Notes: generated by a model not told the origin, from the sequence alone. DNA of 55,363 bases from CAZLYX01 sp964563885 (GCA_964563885.1 CAZLYX010000006.1:1-55363), one strand, 5' to 3'. Counted from the stretch's first letter, positions 1-8,863 are shown. Numbers and translations: made by a program.

Positions 1-537
1 ATTGATATTTTGGTATCAAATGCAGGTATACAAATTATTAATCCAATTGATCAGTTGGCTTTTTCTGATTGGAAAAAAATGTTGGCTATTCATTTAGATG
101 GTGCTTTTCTCACCACTAAGGCGGCCTTAAAACATATGTACGCATCTAAGCGTGGTGGCACAGTAATTTATATGGGTTCTGTGCACTCTCATGAAGCTTC
201 AGCGTTGAAATCACCTTATGTAACATCAAAGCATGGTTTGCTGGGCTTGTGCCGAACTTTGGCTAAAGAAGGTGCATCGCATGGTGTGCGTTCGCATGTT
301 ATTTGCCCAGGGTTTGTGAAAACGCCATTGGTTGAAAAACAAATTCCTGAGCAGGCGCGTGAAAAAGGCATTACCGAAGAAGAAGTTGTAAAAAATGTGA
401 TGCTTGGTCAAACAGTAGATGGCGAGTTCACCACTGTTGATGATGTGGCTCAATTGGCATTATTTCTAGCAGCATTCCCGACCAGTGTGTTTACAGGTCA
501 ATCATTCCTAGCCTCTCATGGCTGGTGCATGAACTAA
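1..537 (+). CDS. 3-hydroxybutyrate dehydrogenase, SDR family (5' end outside window)
   Basis: This is the C-terminal 178 residues of a short-chain dehydrogenase/reductase of about 260 residues; the N-terminal NAD-binding glycine motif lies upstream of the window. Visible family marks are the NAG motif (fragment residues 7-9), the catalytic Ser in the GSVHS stretch (about 60) and the YxxxK pair (Y73, K77). The ending SHGWCMN is typical of D-3-hydroxybutyrate dehydrogenases, which interconvert 3-hydroxybutyrate and acetoacetate with NAD in the cytoplasm. The next gene on the same strand is a patatin-like phospholipase, a pairing common in Proteobacteria. The substrate assignment is inference from the C-terminal signature; the SDR family is certain. 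Confidence 0.85.
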   Translation: MDILVSNAGIQIINPIDQLAFSDWKKMLAIHLDGAFLTTKAALKHMYASKRGGTVIYMGSVHSHEASALKSPYVTSKHGLLGLCRTLAKEGASHGVRSHVICPGFVKTPLVEKQIPEQAREKGITEEEVVKNVMLGQTVDGEFTTVDDVAQLALFLAAFPTSVFTGQSFLASHGWCMN

Positions 538-547
538 ATCAATTATG

Positions 548-580
548 TTATTGGCGAGCGCCAAACAAGCTCGCCAATAA
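548..580 (+). terminator. 12-bp perfect hairpin after the dehydrogenase gene
   Basis: Arms 548-559 and 569-580 are perfect inverted repeats around a 9-base loop, 10 bases after the stop codon. No clear T-run follows, so it may only attenuate transcription or protect the mRNA end before the patatin gene starts at 615. Confidence 0.5.
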
Positions 581-614
581 TCATTAGCTTGCATATACAG
601 TTTAAAGGAAAACT

Positions 615-1844
615 ATGACGCCTATTCAAGAAGCAGTAAAGAAATATGACCGTGTGGCCTTGTTGCTACAAGGCGGCGGCGCGTTGGGTTCTTATCAAGC
701 GGGCATTTATGAAGGCATTCATAATGCAGGTATCGAAATCAACAGTATTTACGGTATCTCTATTGGCGCGCTCAATACGGCTATTATTGCGGGAAATCCA
801 CGTGAAAAGCGTGTGGAAGCGTTGCAAGGATTCTGGAAGACGATTACTCAACGTAACTATACCTCAGATTCTTATAATCCATTTCGTGAGATGATTGGTG
901 GTTTAAACTCAATGGGGCGTTCAAATTTTTTGTCGCTTTATATGCCCGCTTTATTTGACAATCCTTACTTAAAAGACCAGTTACGAGTGATGGAAAGCAG
1001 AACAGAGGCTTTTCAATCAATGATGGAAGGGCAAAAAGGTTTTTTCAAACCGCGTGGGTTTATGCCAACTGATACTACACCTAATCATTTGAGCTATTAC
1101 CTCACCGGGATGCTGGCCGAAACTTTAGCCCAGTTTGCTGATATCGAACGCATTAATGATCCAGACCATATGCACGTGGCGGTAAGTGCTGTGAATGTGC
1201 GCACTGGTAACTATGCTGTTTTTCGCAATGAGCTTGAAGAGCTGACTTTTGATCATTTCGTTGCTTCTGGCTCATTGCCACCTGCGTTTCCCGCAGTAGA
1301 AATTGATGGCGAATACTATTGGGATGGTGGTTTGGTGTCTAACACACCACTGAATGATATTATTCAAAATGAAAAGTCGTCTAGTGAATTGATTTTCCAA
1401 GTAGATTTATGGGATGCACGCGGCTTTTTGCCAGAGACCATCGGTGGATTAGATGAGCGAATTAAAGATATTCAGTATTCCAGTAAAACCCGTATGATTA
1501 CCGATTTAATGGGCGAACGTTTGCGCTACAACAGCCTGATTAAAGAATTGTTGGCATTGATACCAGACAAAAAAGGTAATCTTAATTGTATTAAAAAAGC
1601 TGAAAAAATGTCTGAAGTGGGTGTGAAAAATGTGATTCAACTCATTTATCGTAAGCATGACTACGAACGTGGGTATAAGGATTATGAGTTTAGCCCTTCT
1701 ACTATGAAAAACCACTGGCAAAGTGGTTTAAATGATATGAAGCATACTTTCCGTTATGTGGATTGGTTTAATCCACCCACCGATGGTGAGATTTTTAAGA
1801 GCCATGATATTCACGATATACGTCGTAGCTTCTCGCAGTGTTAA
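615..1844 (+). CDS. patatin-like phospholipase with DUF3734-type C-terminal region
   Basis: A 409-residue protein with the full patatin catalytic signature: oxyanion-hole GGGALGSYQAG (20-30), nucleophile GISIG with Ser49, and the DGG dyad aspartate at 237. Patatin-like enzymes are Ser-Asp acyl hydrolases. The long extension after the catalytic core resembles the DUF3734 region seen in homologues lying beside 3-hydroxybutyrate dehydrogenase genes, where a role in polyhydroxybutyrate or lipid metabolism is often suggested but not shown. There is no signal peptide, so it is probably cytoplasmic. AAAGGAAAA lies upstream of the ATG as ribosome binding site. It ends before an uptake-sequence hairpin shared with the convergent mnmE. 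Confidence 0.85.
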   Translation: MTPIQEAVKKYDRVALLLQGGGALGSYQAGIYEGIHNAGIEINSIYGISIGALNTAIIAGNPREKRVEALQGFWKTITQRNYTSDSYNPFREMIGGLNSMGRSNFLSLYMPALFDNPYLKDQLRVMESRTEAFQSMMEGQKGFFKPRGFMPTDTTPNHLSYYLTGMLAETLAQFADIERINDPDHMHVAVSAVNVRTGNYAVFRNELEELTFDHFVASGSLPPAFPAVEIDGEYYWDGGLVSNTPLNDIIQNEKSSSELIFQVDLWDARGFLPETIGGLDERIKDIQYSSKTRMITDLMGERLRYNSLIKELLALIPDKKGNLNCIKKAEKMSEVGVKNVIQLIYRKHDYERGYKDYEFSPSTMKNHWQSGLNDMKHTFRYVDWFNPPTDGEIFKSHDIHDIRRSFSQC

Positions 1845-1872
1845 TGGCTGAATTGGCTAATTAAAATAGCTT

Positions 1873-1910
1873 AAAAAAGGCTACCTGAATTGTTTTCAGG
1901 TAGCCTTTTT
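1873..1910. terminator. bidirectional DUS-hairpin terminator (patatin gene / mnmE)
   Basis: AGGCTACCTGAA (1878-1889) and its reverse complement (1895-1906) form a hairpin with a 5-base loop, flanked by A6 on the left and T5 on the right, so it can terminate transcription from both convergent genes. The arms are two exact uptake sequences. Confidence 0.85.
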
Positions 1911-1972
1911 ATTATTGAATTTAAGCTAAATACAATGGGTGCTTGCATTGCTTATCCAATAGCTAATGCGGG

Positions 1973-3340
1973 TTATTTCCCGATACAAAAGCGGCTAAAA
2001 ATAACGCCCAATAAATCATCTGCCGTAAATTCGCCGGTTATTTCACTGCATGCTAATTGGGCAAGTCGCAGGTGTTCGGCTAACAGCTCAATCTGATTAT
2101 TACTGCAAAGTGCTGCATTGTTAAGCTCGGTCTCAGCTTGATGCAAGGCATTAAGATGGCGGCTGCGGGCGAGAAAAAGGCTTTCACTTTCGCCTTGCCA
2201 GCCAATTTGTTCGAGCAATGCTTGTTTGAGTATGTCCAAACCATTGCCATGTTTGGCTGAAAGCTTGATGATTGTATCTGCACCGCTAGCGGTGTGGAGG
2301 CTACCTGAAAGTTGTGTGGCGGCTTCACCTGTAAGGTCAATTTTATTGTGGATTTCGATGCGCTTAAGACTTTCAGGTAGCGTGTCGAGAATGGCTTTCG
2401 TTTTACTGTTGATGCCTTCTTTTGGGTCAATCAAAATCAATGCTACGTCCGCTTCTTGCACTGCTTTGTGACTGCGCTCGATGCCGATTTTTTCAACCAA
2501 ATCGTCGGTGTCGCGCAGGCCAGCAGTGTCTATAATATGCACAGGCACACCATCGAGCGTAATTTGTTCGCGCACGGTGTCGCGGGTAGTGCCTGCTATA
2601 TCGGTAACAATGGCGATGTCGTCACCAGCTAGGGCATTGAGCAGGCTTGATTTGCCAACATTGGGCGCGCCCACTAAAACCACGTTCATGCCTTCGCGTA
2701 AAATAGCACCTTGTTCGGCACTGGCGAGTACAGATTGGAGCTGGTTTTGTATTGCCGCTAGCTTGCCTTTTGCATCTGCGGCTTCAAGAAAATCAATGTC
2801 TTCTTCGGGGAAATCAAGCGTGGCTTCTACCAGCATGCGCAAGGTAATTAGCTCGTCCACCAATTGATGGATATGCTCTGAAAATACGCCTTTTAGAGAA
2901 CGCAGCGCCATGCGGGCAGCGGATTGGCTGGAGGCATCAATTAAATCGGCAACACTTTCGGCTTGAGCTAAATCTAATTTGTTGTTGAGAAAAGCGCGTT
3001 TGGTAAACTCGCCTGGCTCAGCCATATTTGCACCAAGATCAAGGCAGCGTTGTAACAACATGTTCATCACCACTGGCCCGCCGTGGCCTTGTAGCTCAAT
3101 CACATCTTCGCCAGTAAAACTAGCGGGTGCGGCAAAATAAAGCAGTAAACCGTTGTCGATTGGATTACTATCCACATCAAGAAAATCGGTATGCATAGCC
3201 ATGCGCGGCTTGGGTGTTTTGCCGCCGCTGAGGGTTTGCGCTAATGGCAATAAGTCTTTACCAGATAAACGGATAACGCCAACTCCGCCTCGGCCTGGAG
3301 CAGTGGCAATGGCAGCAATGGTGGGATTAAATGAAGACAT
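1973..3340 (-). CDS. mnmE: tRNA uridine-5-carboxymethylaminomethyl(34) synthesis GTPase MnmE
   Basis: A 455-residue MnmE (TrmE), the potassium-dependent GTPase that works with MnmG to modify U34 in the anticodon of certain tRNAs. The N-terminal domain begins PTIAAIATAPGRGGVGVIRLSG, which binds formyl-THF. The G domain carries GAPNVGKS (224-231), TTRD (251-254), DTAGLR (271-276) and NKID near 335. The protein ends in the diagnostic CIGK (452-455). I chose ATG 3340 because it gives the family length (E. coli 454) and conserved start; an in-frame ATG at 3370 would add 10 unconserved residues. Neither start has a strong Shine-Dalgarno; a DUS-like sequence lies just upstream. An exact DUS sits inside the gene at 2298. 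Confidence 0.95.
   Translation of the reverse strand: MSSFNPTIAAIATAPGRGGVGVIRLSGKDLLPLAQTLSGGKTPKPRMAMHTDFLDVDSNPIDNGLLLYFAAPASFTGEDVIELQGHGGPVVMNMLLQRCLDLGANMAEPGEFTKRAFLNNKLDLAQAESVADLIDASSQSAARMALRSLKGVFSEHIHQLVDELITLRMLVEATLDFPEEDIDFLEAADAKGKLAAIQNQLQSVLASAEQGAILREGMNVVLVGAPNVGKSSLLNALAGDDIAIVTDIAGTTRDTVREQITLDGVPVHIIDTAGLRDTDDLVEKIGIERSHKAVQEADVALILIDPKEGINSKTKAILDTLPESLKRIEIHNKIDLTGEAATQLSGSLHTASGADTIIKLSAKHGNGLDILKQALLEQIGWQGESESLFLARSRHLNALHQAETELNNAALCSNNQIELLAEHLRLAQLACSEITGEFTADDLLGVIFSRFCIGK
2298..2309 (+). repeat. DNA uptake sequence (AG-eikDUS) inside mnmE
   Basis: Exact AGGCTACCTGAA on the + strand. On the coding strand it reads TTCAGGTAGCCT in frame and encodes SGSL within MnmE. 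Confidence 0.85.
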
Positions 3341-3565
3341 TAGAGGCTGCCTGAACGTAAATAAAAACATTATAGCAAACTGCTAGAGTTGGCGTGGAGC
3401 GGTTGTTTGCGATGTGCTCAAAGTGGGTAAACAATAAATAGACATTAAAATACGGTATTGAGCAGATGCTTAATTTAAATAAACTATTTAATAATAGTGC
3501 TGTAATGGTGTTCGGCTTATTCACAAGCCATTAATTAGACAGAATTGATAAAGTAGATGCATCGC

Positions 3566-3600
3566 AAAAAGGCTACCTGAAATATGTTCAGGTAGCCTTT
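3566..3600 (-). terminator. DUS-hairpin terminator of purB
   Basis: Inverted DUS pair (3569-3580 and 3587-3598) starting 28 bases past the purB stop. On the minus strand the hairpin is followed by T5. Confidence 0.8.
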
Positions 3601-3627
3601 AATAGATTAGCAAGCAACTATTGCTTG

Positions 3628-4998
3628 TTAAATGCGATTTGCCAGTGCCTCGGCTTTACCAATATATAAAGCAGGGGTGAGCTTGAGTAGCTCTGCTTTT
3701 GCATGAGTTGGGATATCTAAAGATTCAACAAACATGGTCAAAATTTGTGGCGTAATGCCTTCTTTGCCACGGGTTAAATCTTTTAATTTTTCATATGGAT
3801 TGGCCACACCATAACGGCGCATCACCGTTTGGATTGGCTCAGCCAGTAATTCCCAAGTGGCGTCTAAATCGGCGGCCAGTGCAGTTGGGTTGGCTTCTAG
3901 CTTATTTAAGCCACGCAAATGTGAGCTAAAGCCTAAAACAGCATAACCAATACCCACGCCCATATTACGCAATACAGTGCTGTCAGTTAAATCGCGCTGC
4001 CAGCGTGAAATGGGTAGTTTTTCAGCCAAGAAACCCAGCACTGCGTTGGCCATGCCTAAGTTGCCTTCTGAGTTTTCAAAGTCAATTGGATTAACTTTAT
4101 GCGGCATGGTAGAGCTGCCCACTTCGCCCTCTTTTACACGCTGTTTGAAGTAACCTAAAGAAATATAGCCCCAAATATCGCGGTTGAAGTCGATAAGAAT
4201 AGTGTTAACACGGCTGATGGTTTGGAAAAACTCAGCCATGTAGTCGTGTGGTTCAATTTGAGTTGTGTAAGGGTTGAAGGTTAGTTTTAAATCCTGTTCA
4301 ACAAATTTTTGGCACAGTGCTTCCCAATCTACGTCAGGATAGGCAACCATGTGGGCATTGTAGTTGCCTACAGCACCGTTGATTTTGCCTAAAAACTCTT
4401 GGGTTTGTAGTTTGTCTACTTGGCGATTGAGGCGGTGTATTACGTTGGCAATTTCTTTGCCCAATGTTGATGGTGTGGCTGGCTGACCATGTGTGCGGCT
4501 CATCATGGGTACAGCAGCAAACTCGTGCGCCATATTTTGCAGCTTGGTGAGAATTTCTGCTAGTTGTGGCAGCAACACGTTTTCGCGCGCTTCACGCAGC
4601 ATTAGCGCGTGAGAAAGGTTGTTGATGTCTTCGCTGGTGCAGGCAAAGTGGATGAATTCGCTGCTGTCGGCTACTTCAGGCACGCCCGAAAAACGCTCTT
4701 TCAACCAATATTCAATGGCTTTAACATCATGATTAGTAGTGGCCTCAATGGCTTTTACTGCTGAAGCATCTTCTAGGGAAAACTCGTTGATAACTTTGTC
4801 GATTACGGCAACGGTAAAATCACTAAATACAGGCACCTCCGTAATTTTTGGCTCAGCGGCCAAGGCTTTGAGCCAGTTTAATTCAACGGTAATACGGGCT
4901 TTCATCAGGCCGTATTCGGAAAAAATGGGACGCAATGCTTCGACTGATTTGGCGTAACGGCCGTCTAAAGGGGAGAGTGCGTAAATCGGGTTGATCAT
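3628..4998 (-). CDS. purB: adenylosuccinate lyase PurB
   Basis: A 456-residue adenylosuccinate lyase, the same length as E. coli PurB. It releases fumarate from SAICAR in de novo purine synthesis and from adenylosuccinate in AMP formation. The N-terminus (NPIYALSPLDGRY) is typical of the E. coli-type enzyme. The fumarase-superfamily signature SSTMPHKVNP is at 295-304 with the mobile-loop serine, and SRTHGQPAT holds the catalytic His170. AGGAAA lies 8 bases before the ATG. It stands alone, with a DUS-hairpin terminator downstream. Confidence 0.96.
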   Translation of the reverse strand: MINPIYALSPLDGRYAKSVEALRPIFSEYGLMKARITVELNWLKALAAEPKITEVPVFSDFTVAVIDKVINEFSLEDASAVKAIEATTNHDVKAIEYWLKERFSGVPEVADSSEFIHFACTSEDINNLSHALMLREARENVLLPQLAEILTKLQNMAHEFAAVPMMSRTHGQPATPSTLGKEIANVIHRLNRQVDKLQTQEFLGKINGAVGNYNAHMVAYPDVDWEALCQKFVEQDLKLTFNPYTTQIEPHDYMAEFFQTISRVNTILIDFNRDIWGYISLGYFKQRVKEGEVGSSTMPHKVNPIDFENSEGNLGMANAVLGFLAEKLPISRWQRDLTDSTVLRNMGVGIGYAVLGFSSHLRGLNKLEANPTALAADLDATWELLAEPIQTVMRRYGVANPYEKLKDLTRGKEGITPQILTMFVESLDIPTHAKAELLKLTPALYIGKAEALANRI

Positions 4999-5129
4999 GT
5001 TTTCAGTTTCCTGTTAATAACCAAATGGTATTGGATAAAATAGTTGTCGATTATACATGAACCGACTTTGAGGTGGATGACAGTTATTGTTGCGGCGTTT
5101 ATGTTTTGGTATGACTGATATGTATTCAT

Positions 5130-5702
5130 TTAAGGCCGTGCAGCCATATCCCAAACAAAAATTTTGACGGTGGCCAACGTTTCTCTTAATAGCTTCCAGA
5201 GCAGGCTAGTGCTGGGTTCTTCACAGGCTTGGCCGCTAAAACTTAAAATTTTCTTGTTTGGCCATTGTTGATGGGCAAGCATGCTGGCGCGTGGCAAGTG
5301 AAAACCAGCGCTCACTAAAATAACACTCTCGGCAGCTTCGATCAGCAAACCGCCGCGTTGAATGTTTTCAAGCGTGTTTCCTGCTTTTTTTTCGAGCAGG
5401 ATATCGTCAGTAGGCACGCCAAGTGCTATTGCCATATCGCGCATGGCTTCGGCTTGATTGTTGCCGTCGGCATCGTTACCGCCGGACATGACCAAGCGCG
5501 GTACTTTGTTGTTTAAATAAAGCTCAGCACCGGCAACCACTCGTGAATTTAAGCAAAGGTTTGGTTCGTTATTTTTATATACGACATTGCCTAATATTAG
5601 CGCTACATCGGCGCTAGGCATTTTGGTGGGCAAGATAGCTTGGGCTTGATGGTCATATCGATACAGCCAAATGATGGCAAGGATCCAAATAAGCAGCAAT
5701 CC
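5130..5702 (-). CDS. YdcF/DUF218 family membrane-anchored protein (N-terminus lost in gap)
   Basis: The C-terminal 191 residues of a DUF218 (YdcF-like) protein; the start lies in the N-gap. What is left begins inside a hydrophobic membrane segment (LLLIWILAIIWLY), followed by the DUF218 fold: ADVALILGN near the start, MSGGNDADG, LEKKAGNTLENIQ and SAGFHLPRA. In ElyC/SanA relatives this fold is linked to envelope or peptidoglycan precursor metabolism, but the reaction here is unknown. The frame happens to stay open through the Ns into prfB, which would give a false fusion; they are two genes. Confidence 0.8.
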   Translation of the reverse strand, partial: GLLLIWILAIIWLYRYDHQAQAILPTKMPSADVALILGNVVYKNNEPNLCLNSRVVAGAELYLNNKVPRLVMSGGNDADGNNQAEAMRDMAIALGVPTDDILLEKKAGNTLENIQRGGLLIEAAESVILVSAGFHLPRASMLAHQQWPNKKILSFSGQACEEPSTSLLWKLLRETLATVKIFVWDMAARP

Positions 5703-5802
5703 NNNNNNNNNNNNNNNNNNNNNNNNNNNNNNNNNNNNNNNNNNNNNNNNNNNNNNNNNNNNNNNNNNNNNNNNNNNNNNNNNNNNNNNNNNNNNNNNNN
5801 NN
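5703..5802. other. assembly gap (100 N) between ydcF-like gene and prfB
   Basis: Exactly 100 unknown bases, the usual placeholder for a gap of unknown size. It hides the last 16-18 residues of RF2, the intergenic region and the start of the DUF218 gene. Confidence 0.98.
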
Positions 5803-6852
5803 GCTTTAATATTGCCAACTTCATGGCCGGTACGCAGATCTTTAATGCGTGAGGCATCGAATACATAAGAGCGAATTTGGTGGCCCCAGCCAACAGCAGA
5901 CTTGCTGTTTTCTAACGATTGTTTTTCTTCGTTGCGTTTACGCATTTCCAATTCAAATAATTTTGATTGCATCATTTTCATTGCCGCTGCACGGTTGGCG
6001 TGTTGTGAGCGGTCGTTTTGACACTGCACCACAATGCCAGTGGGTTCGTGGGTGAGGCGCACAGCAGAGTCGGTTTTATTAATGTGCTGACCACCAGCGC
6101 CAGAAGCGCGGTAAGTATCAACGCGTAAATCGGCTTGGTTAATGGTGATTTCGAAACTGTCGTCTACTTCTGGGTAAACGAATACCGATGAAAATGAGGT
6201 GTGGCGTTTATTGGCTGCATCAAAGGGTGAAAGGCGTACGAGGCGATGAACGCCGCTTTCAGTGCGCAATGAGCCATAGGCGTATTCACCTTCTAAACGA
6301 ATGGTGGCACGATTAATGCCGGCGATATCGCCTTGGTCTTCTTCTAATATTTCTACTTTAAAGCCTTTGCGCTCGCCGTAACGTGTGTACATGCGCAATA
6401 ACATGCCGGCCCAGTCTTCGGCTTCTGTACCGCCAGCGCCAGCAGTGATATCAATAAAGCAGTTGTTGGCATCGGCTTCTTGATTAAACATACGCTTAAA
6501 TTCTAGATCAGCCATTTTTTGTTCAAGCTCGTTGATGTCTGTTTGAACAGCGGTAAAAGCCTCTTCATCTTTTTCTTCTATTGCCATTTCTAGTAACATG
6601 CGGCTATCTGTGATGCCGCTAGCGATGGTGTTAAGTGTGAGTACTATACCTTCAAGCAGTTTGCGCTCTTTGCCAATTTCTTGTGCTTTTTTTGGGTCAC
6701 CCCAAAGCTCTGGATCTTCTGATAAGCCGATTACTTCTTCTAAGCGGTCTTTTTTACCATCGTAGTCAAAGATACCCCCGAATATCGATGCTACGGGCTG
6801 AGAGGTCGTCTAGAGAATCATTTAATTGGTTGAGAATTTCGGCTTCAATCAT
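5803..6852 (-). CDS. prfB: peptide chain release factor 2 with programmed +1 frameshift (C-terminus lost in gap)
   Basis: RF2 reads UGA and UAA stop codons and triggers peptide release. Translation starts at ATG 6852 (MIEAEILNQLND...), runs 28 codons to ...IRGYL and meets an in-frame UGA at 6768-6766. Shifting +1 at CUU-UGA-C continues with DYDGKKDRLEEV, as in E. coli RF2. A GGGGG run precedes the slip codon as the internal Shine-Dalgarno. Later marks are the stop-recognition SPF (about 208-210) and the catalytic GGQ (about 253-255). 349 residues are visible of about 365; the rest lies in the gap. Annotation from the ATG at 6599 would miss 84 residues. Confidence 0.95.
6761..6780 (-). promoter_or_regulatory. 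prfB programmed +1 frameshift site
   Basis: On the minus strand a GGGGG stretch, TAT, then CTT-TGA-C. CUU pairs again one base forward (UUU), the first U of the UGA is skipped and GAC is read next. This is the classical RF2 autoregulation signal: low RF2 favours frameshifting and so more RF2. Confidence 0.95.
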
Positions 6853-6933
6853 GGCGTTCTTCTTCGGAATAATGGTGAAAATTAAGGGCTTAATTGTACG
6901 TTATTTTAGGCTTGTGCGTGTGTTTTAGTCGGC

Positions 6934-6966
6934 AAAAGGCTACTTGAATGTTTCAGGTAGCCTTTT
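6934..6966 (-). terminator. DUS-hairpin terminator of the patatin-like lipoprotein gene
   Basis: Arms 6934-6948 and 6952-6966 with a 3-base loop. One arm is an exact DUS, the other has one mismatch (AGGCTACTTGAA). It lies downstream of the minus-strand gene ending at 7004 and just upstream of prfB. Confidence 0.75.
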
Positions 6967-7003
6967 GGTTAAGCCACTACAATGTTAAATATCAGTAAGT
7001 TGT

Positions 7004-7885
7004 TTAACGTGTTCGGTAGTTGGCTAAAGCAGCGCGAATCTGTGGCAAAGCGGCACGTGCAGCCTGTTCGCCCAATTTAATAGCTTGTTCTTTTTGGTCG
7101 AAACCACCAACGGCACCCAGTTGTTGCACTTTGGGTTTGATAACAATTTGTGCGTGTGCTAATTCTTTATTGAGTGCAGTAGCGCTCATGATGTTGAGAC
7201 TTTGGTCTAAATAAGAGAAAAAGCCAGCCTCTGTTGTTTTCGCTGGGCGCGCGGTGATGTCTACTGCAATGATGAAGTTGGCACCCATGCTTTTGGCAGC
7301 TGTTACGGGTACTGGGGCTACTAAACCACCGTCTACATATTTGCGACCACCAATAACGGTGGGTTGAAATACATTGGGAATGCTTACTGAAGCACGCACA
7401 GCTTGGCCAGTGTTGCCACTGCGGAATACCACCATTTTGCCAGTATTCATGTCAGTGGCAACAGCGCCGAATCTTAGCGGGAGTTTGTCAATCGGGCGAT
7501 TCCCAACTTTGCGGTTGATGTAATCTTCTAATTTTTGCCCTTTGAGAAAACCACTGGTAGAGAAGGTAAGATCGACTAAATCGGTTTTACTTAAAATTTC
7601 AGACTCTAATTCCAAACGATCTGGGCTCATGCCGCTGGCGTATAAACTGCCAACCACTGCGCCAGCGCTGGTGCCTGTAATGACGTCAATGGGAATATTA
7701 TTTTGTTTTAATACCTTAATTACGCCAATGTGCGCAAAACCTTTAGACGCGCCCCCGCCGAGCGCTAACGCAACCACAGCGTTGGGTTTAGCCGCTGGTG
7801 TTTTCGGTGGTGGGGCTTTGGTTCCACAGGCGCTCAGTATGATGGCGCTCATGGTGAGCAAGGCGGTGCGACGATTTAGGTTCAT
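7004..7885 (-). CDS. patatin-like phospholipase family lipoprotein (RssA-like)
   Basis: A 293-residue protein with a lipoprotein signal (MNLNRRTALLTMSAIILSAC; lipobox LSAC, Cys20) followed by a proline-rich linker, so it should be lipid-anchored in the envelope. The patatin core has GGGASKG (43-49), nucleophile GTSAG with Ser73, and DGG (185-187), all of the catalytic residues needed for a serine acyl hydrolase. The single-domain size and sequence resemble RssA. The start at 7885 is preferred because it opens the signal peptide; an upstream ATG at 7933 would put 16 residues in front. The substrate is unknown. It is the second patatin protein in this window and is unrelated in layout to the one at 615. 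Confidence 0.85.
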   Translation of the reverse strand: MNLNRRTALLTMSAIILSACGTKAPPPKTPAAKPNAVVALALGGGASKGFAHIGVIKVLKQNNIPIDVITGTSAGAVVGSLYASGMSPDRLELESEILSKTDLVDLTFSTSGFLKGQKLEDYINRKVGNRPIDKLPLRFGAVATDMNTGKMVVFRSGNTGQAVRASVSIPNVFQPTVIGGRKYVDGGLVAPVPVTAAKSMGANFIIAVDITARPAKTTEAGFFSYLDQSLNIMSATALNKELAHAQIVIKPKVQQLGAVGGFDQKEQAIKLGEQAARAALPQIRAALANYRTR

Positions 7886-8014
7886 GGTTATCTTTCTTTG
7901 AGAGGAGGCTGCCTGAAAGAAACGTTTTAACAAACGAAAGTGGTCAGCAAAGGTGGTTATTATACGGGGACAAGCGGCAATAAAAAGTGTAGATGCGTTA
8001 AGATATTAAAAGAT

Positions 8015-8066
8015 AAGAGGCTACCTGAACCGTTTGTGCCATGCAAAACAGTTCAGGTAGCCTCTT
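8015..8066 (-). terminator. DUS-hairpin terminator of the bioC-like gene
   Basis: Arms 8015-8030 and 8051-8066 (16 bp, containing an inverted DUS pair) with a 20-base loop, just past the bioC-like stop. The T-run is short. Confidence 0.65.
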
Positions 8067-8074
8067 TAAAATGC

Positions 8075-8863
8075 TTACGGTTTTTTGGAATAAAACTGCA
8101 CTAAGCTTTCATTTTCTGGCAATACTCGTTTTTTAACGGCATGCCCATATACGGTTTCCAATGTAATGCTATTGAAAACCCCGCTTTGCCAAGCATGGTT
8201 AATGGCGGCACGGGCTTCGTCTTCGTTGTCAAAACGCAATGAACCCCATAAACCTAGCGTATCCATGTCTTGCCAAAATGATTCAGCACTTTGGTAAGTT
8301 AGAGTAATTTTAGAGGTGTCCATCACAGGATCGTAAAAGCCATGATGAAACAGCATATCGCCTAAATCGTGCATATCAAATAATAACGGTGTGGTAAACG
8401 CGATGCCTTGTTGTTTCAGGTAGCCTGTCACTTCTTGTAAGGTGTCTACACCAAAATGTGTGAAAAACAATAAGCCATCAGTTTTGAGCGCGCCTGCCCA
8501 GTTTTCAAATGCTAAAACAGGATCAGCAGCGGTGATTAAACTCAGATTTGCCCACAGCATATCGGTGCTGCTGATGGGTAGAGTGTCTTCAATTTTTTGG
8601 CAAAGTTGTGTCACATTTTTGCCAGCAAGCTTTTGCCAAAGCCCAAGCTTACGCATGTCCGCCGCGGCTTGTAAAAAATCAGCGCGCGGATCGTATTCTG
8701 CAAATGTAGCCTTGGGATAACGCTGTGCGAGCAAGCTGCGGCTGGTGTCTGCATCGGCACCGATTAACGTGATGTGCTCGGGAATAACAGTAACTAAAGT
8801 AAGGCGCTCATCGTTGTCTTCGGCAAGGCGGCGGTGGATTAACCAGCGGTCGGGTGTGTTCAT
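8075..8863 (-). CDS. bioC: BioC-like SAM-dependent methyltransferase
   Basis: A 262-residue protein that looks like the neisserial BioC, which methylates malonyl-ACP to open the biotin pathway. Support is its position next to bioH, whose product removes that methyl group, and the methyltransferase-like layout: a strand-loop at 31-40, AEYDPRADFLQ near 56-66, and the mid-region DMLWANLSL followed by LKTDGLLFFTHFG. The SAM-binding motif I reads LIGADADTS rather than the usual glycine-rich GxGxG, so catalytic identity is less certain than the family. An exact DUS lies inside at 8415. A stretch with a further DUS hairpin separates it from bioH. Confidence 0.65.
   Translation of the reverse strand: MNTPDRWLIHRRLAEDNDERLTLVTVIPEHITLIGADADTSRSLLAQRYPKATFAEYDPRADFLQAAADMRKLGLWQKLAGKNVTQLCQKIEDTLPISSTDMLWANLSLITAADPVLAFENWAGALKTDGLLFFTHFGVDTLQEVTGYLKQQGIAFTTPLLFDMHDLGDMLFHHGFYDPVMDTSKITLTYQSAESFWQDMDTLGLWGSLRFDNEDEARAAINHAWQSGVFNSITLETVYGHAVKKRVLPENESLVQFYSKKP
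8415..8426 (-). repeat. DNA uptake sequence inside the bioC-like gene
   Basis: Exact TTCAGGTAGCCT on the + strand, so AGGCTACCTGAA on the coding strand, encoding part of GYLKQQ. Confidence 0.8.

Noticed and set aside
6599..6852. prfB as a frameshifted pseudogene
   Set aside because: The stop lies exactly at the conserved CUU-UGA-C recoding site of RF2 and homology continues in the +1 frame.
615..7885. Two patatin proteins as a toxin or defence (CBASS-like) effector pair
   Set aside because: Neither stands beside a nucleotide cyclase or other defence gene; one pairs with a hydroxybutyrate dehydrogenase and the other is a lipoprotein.
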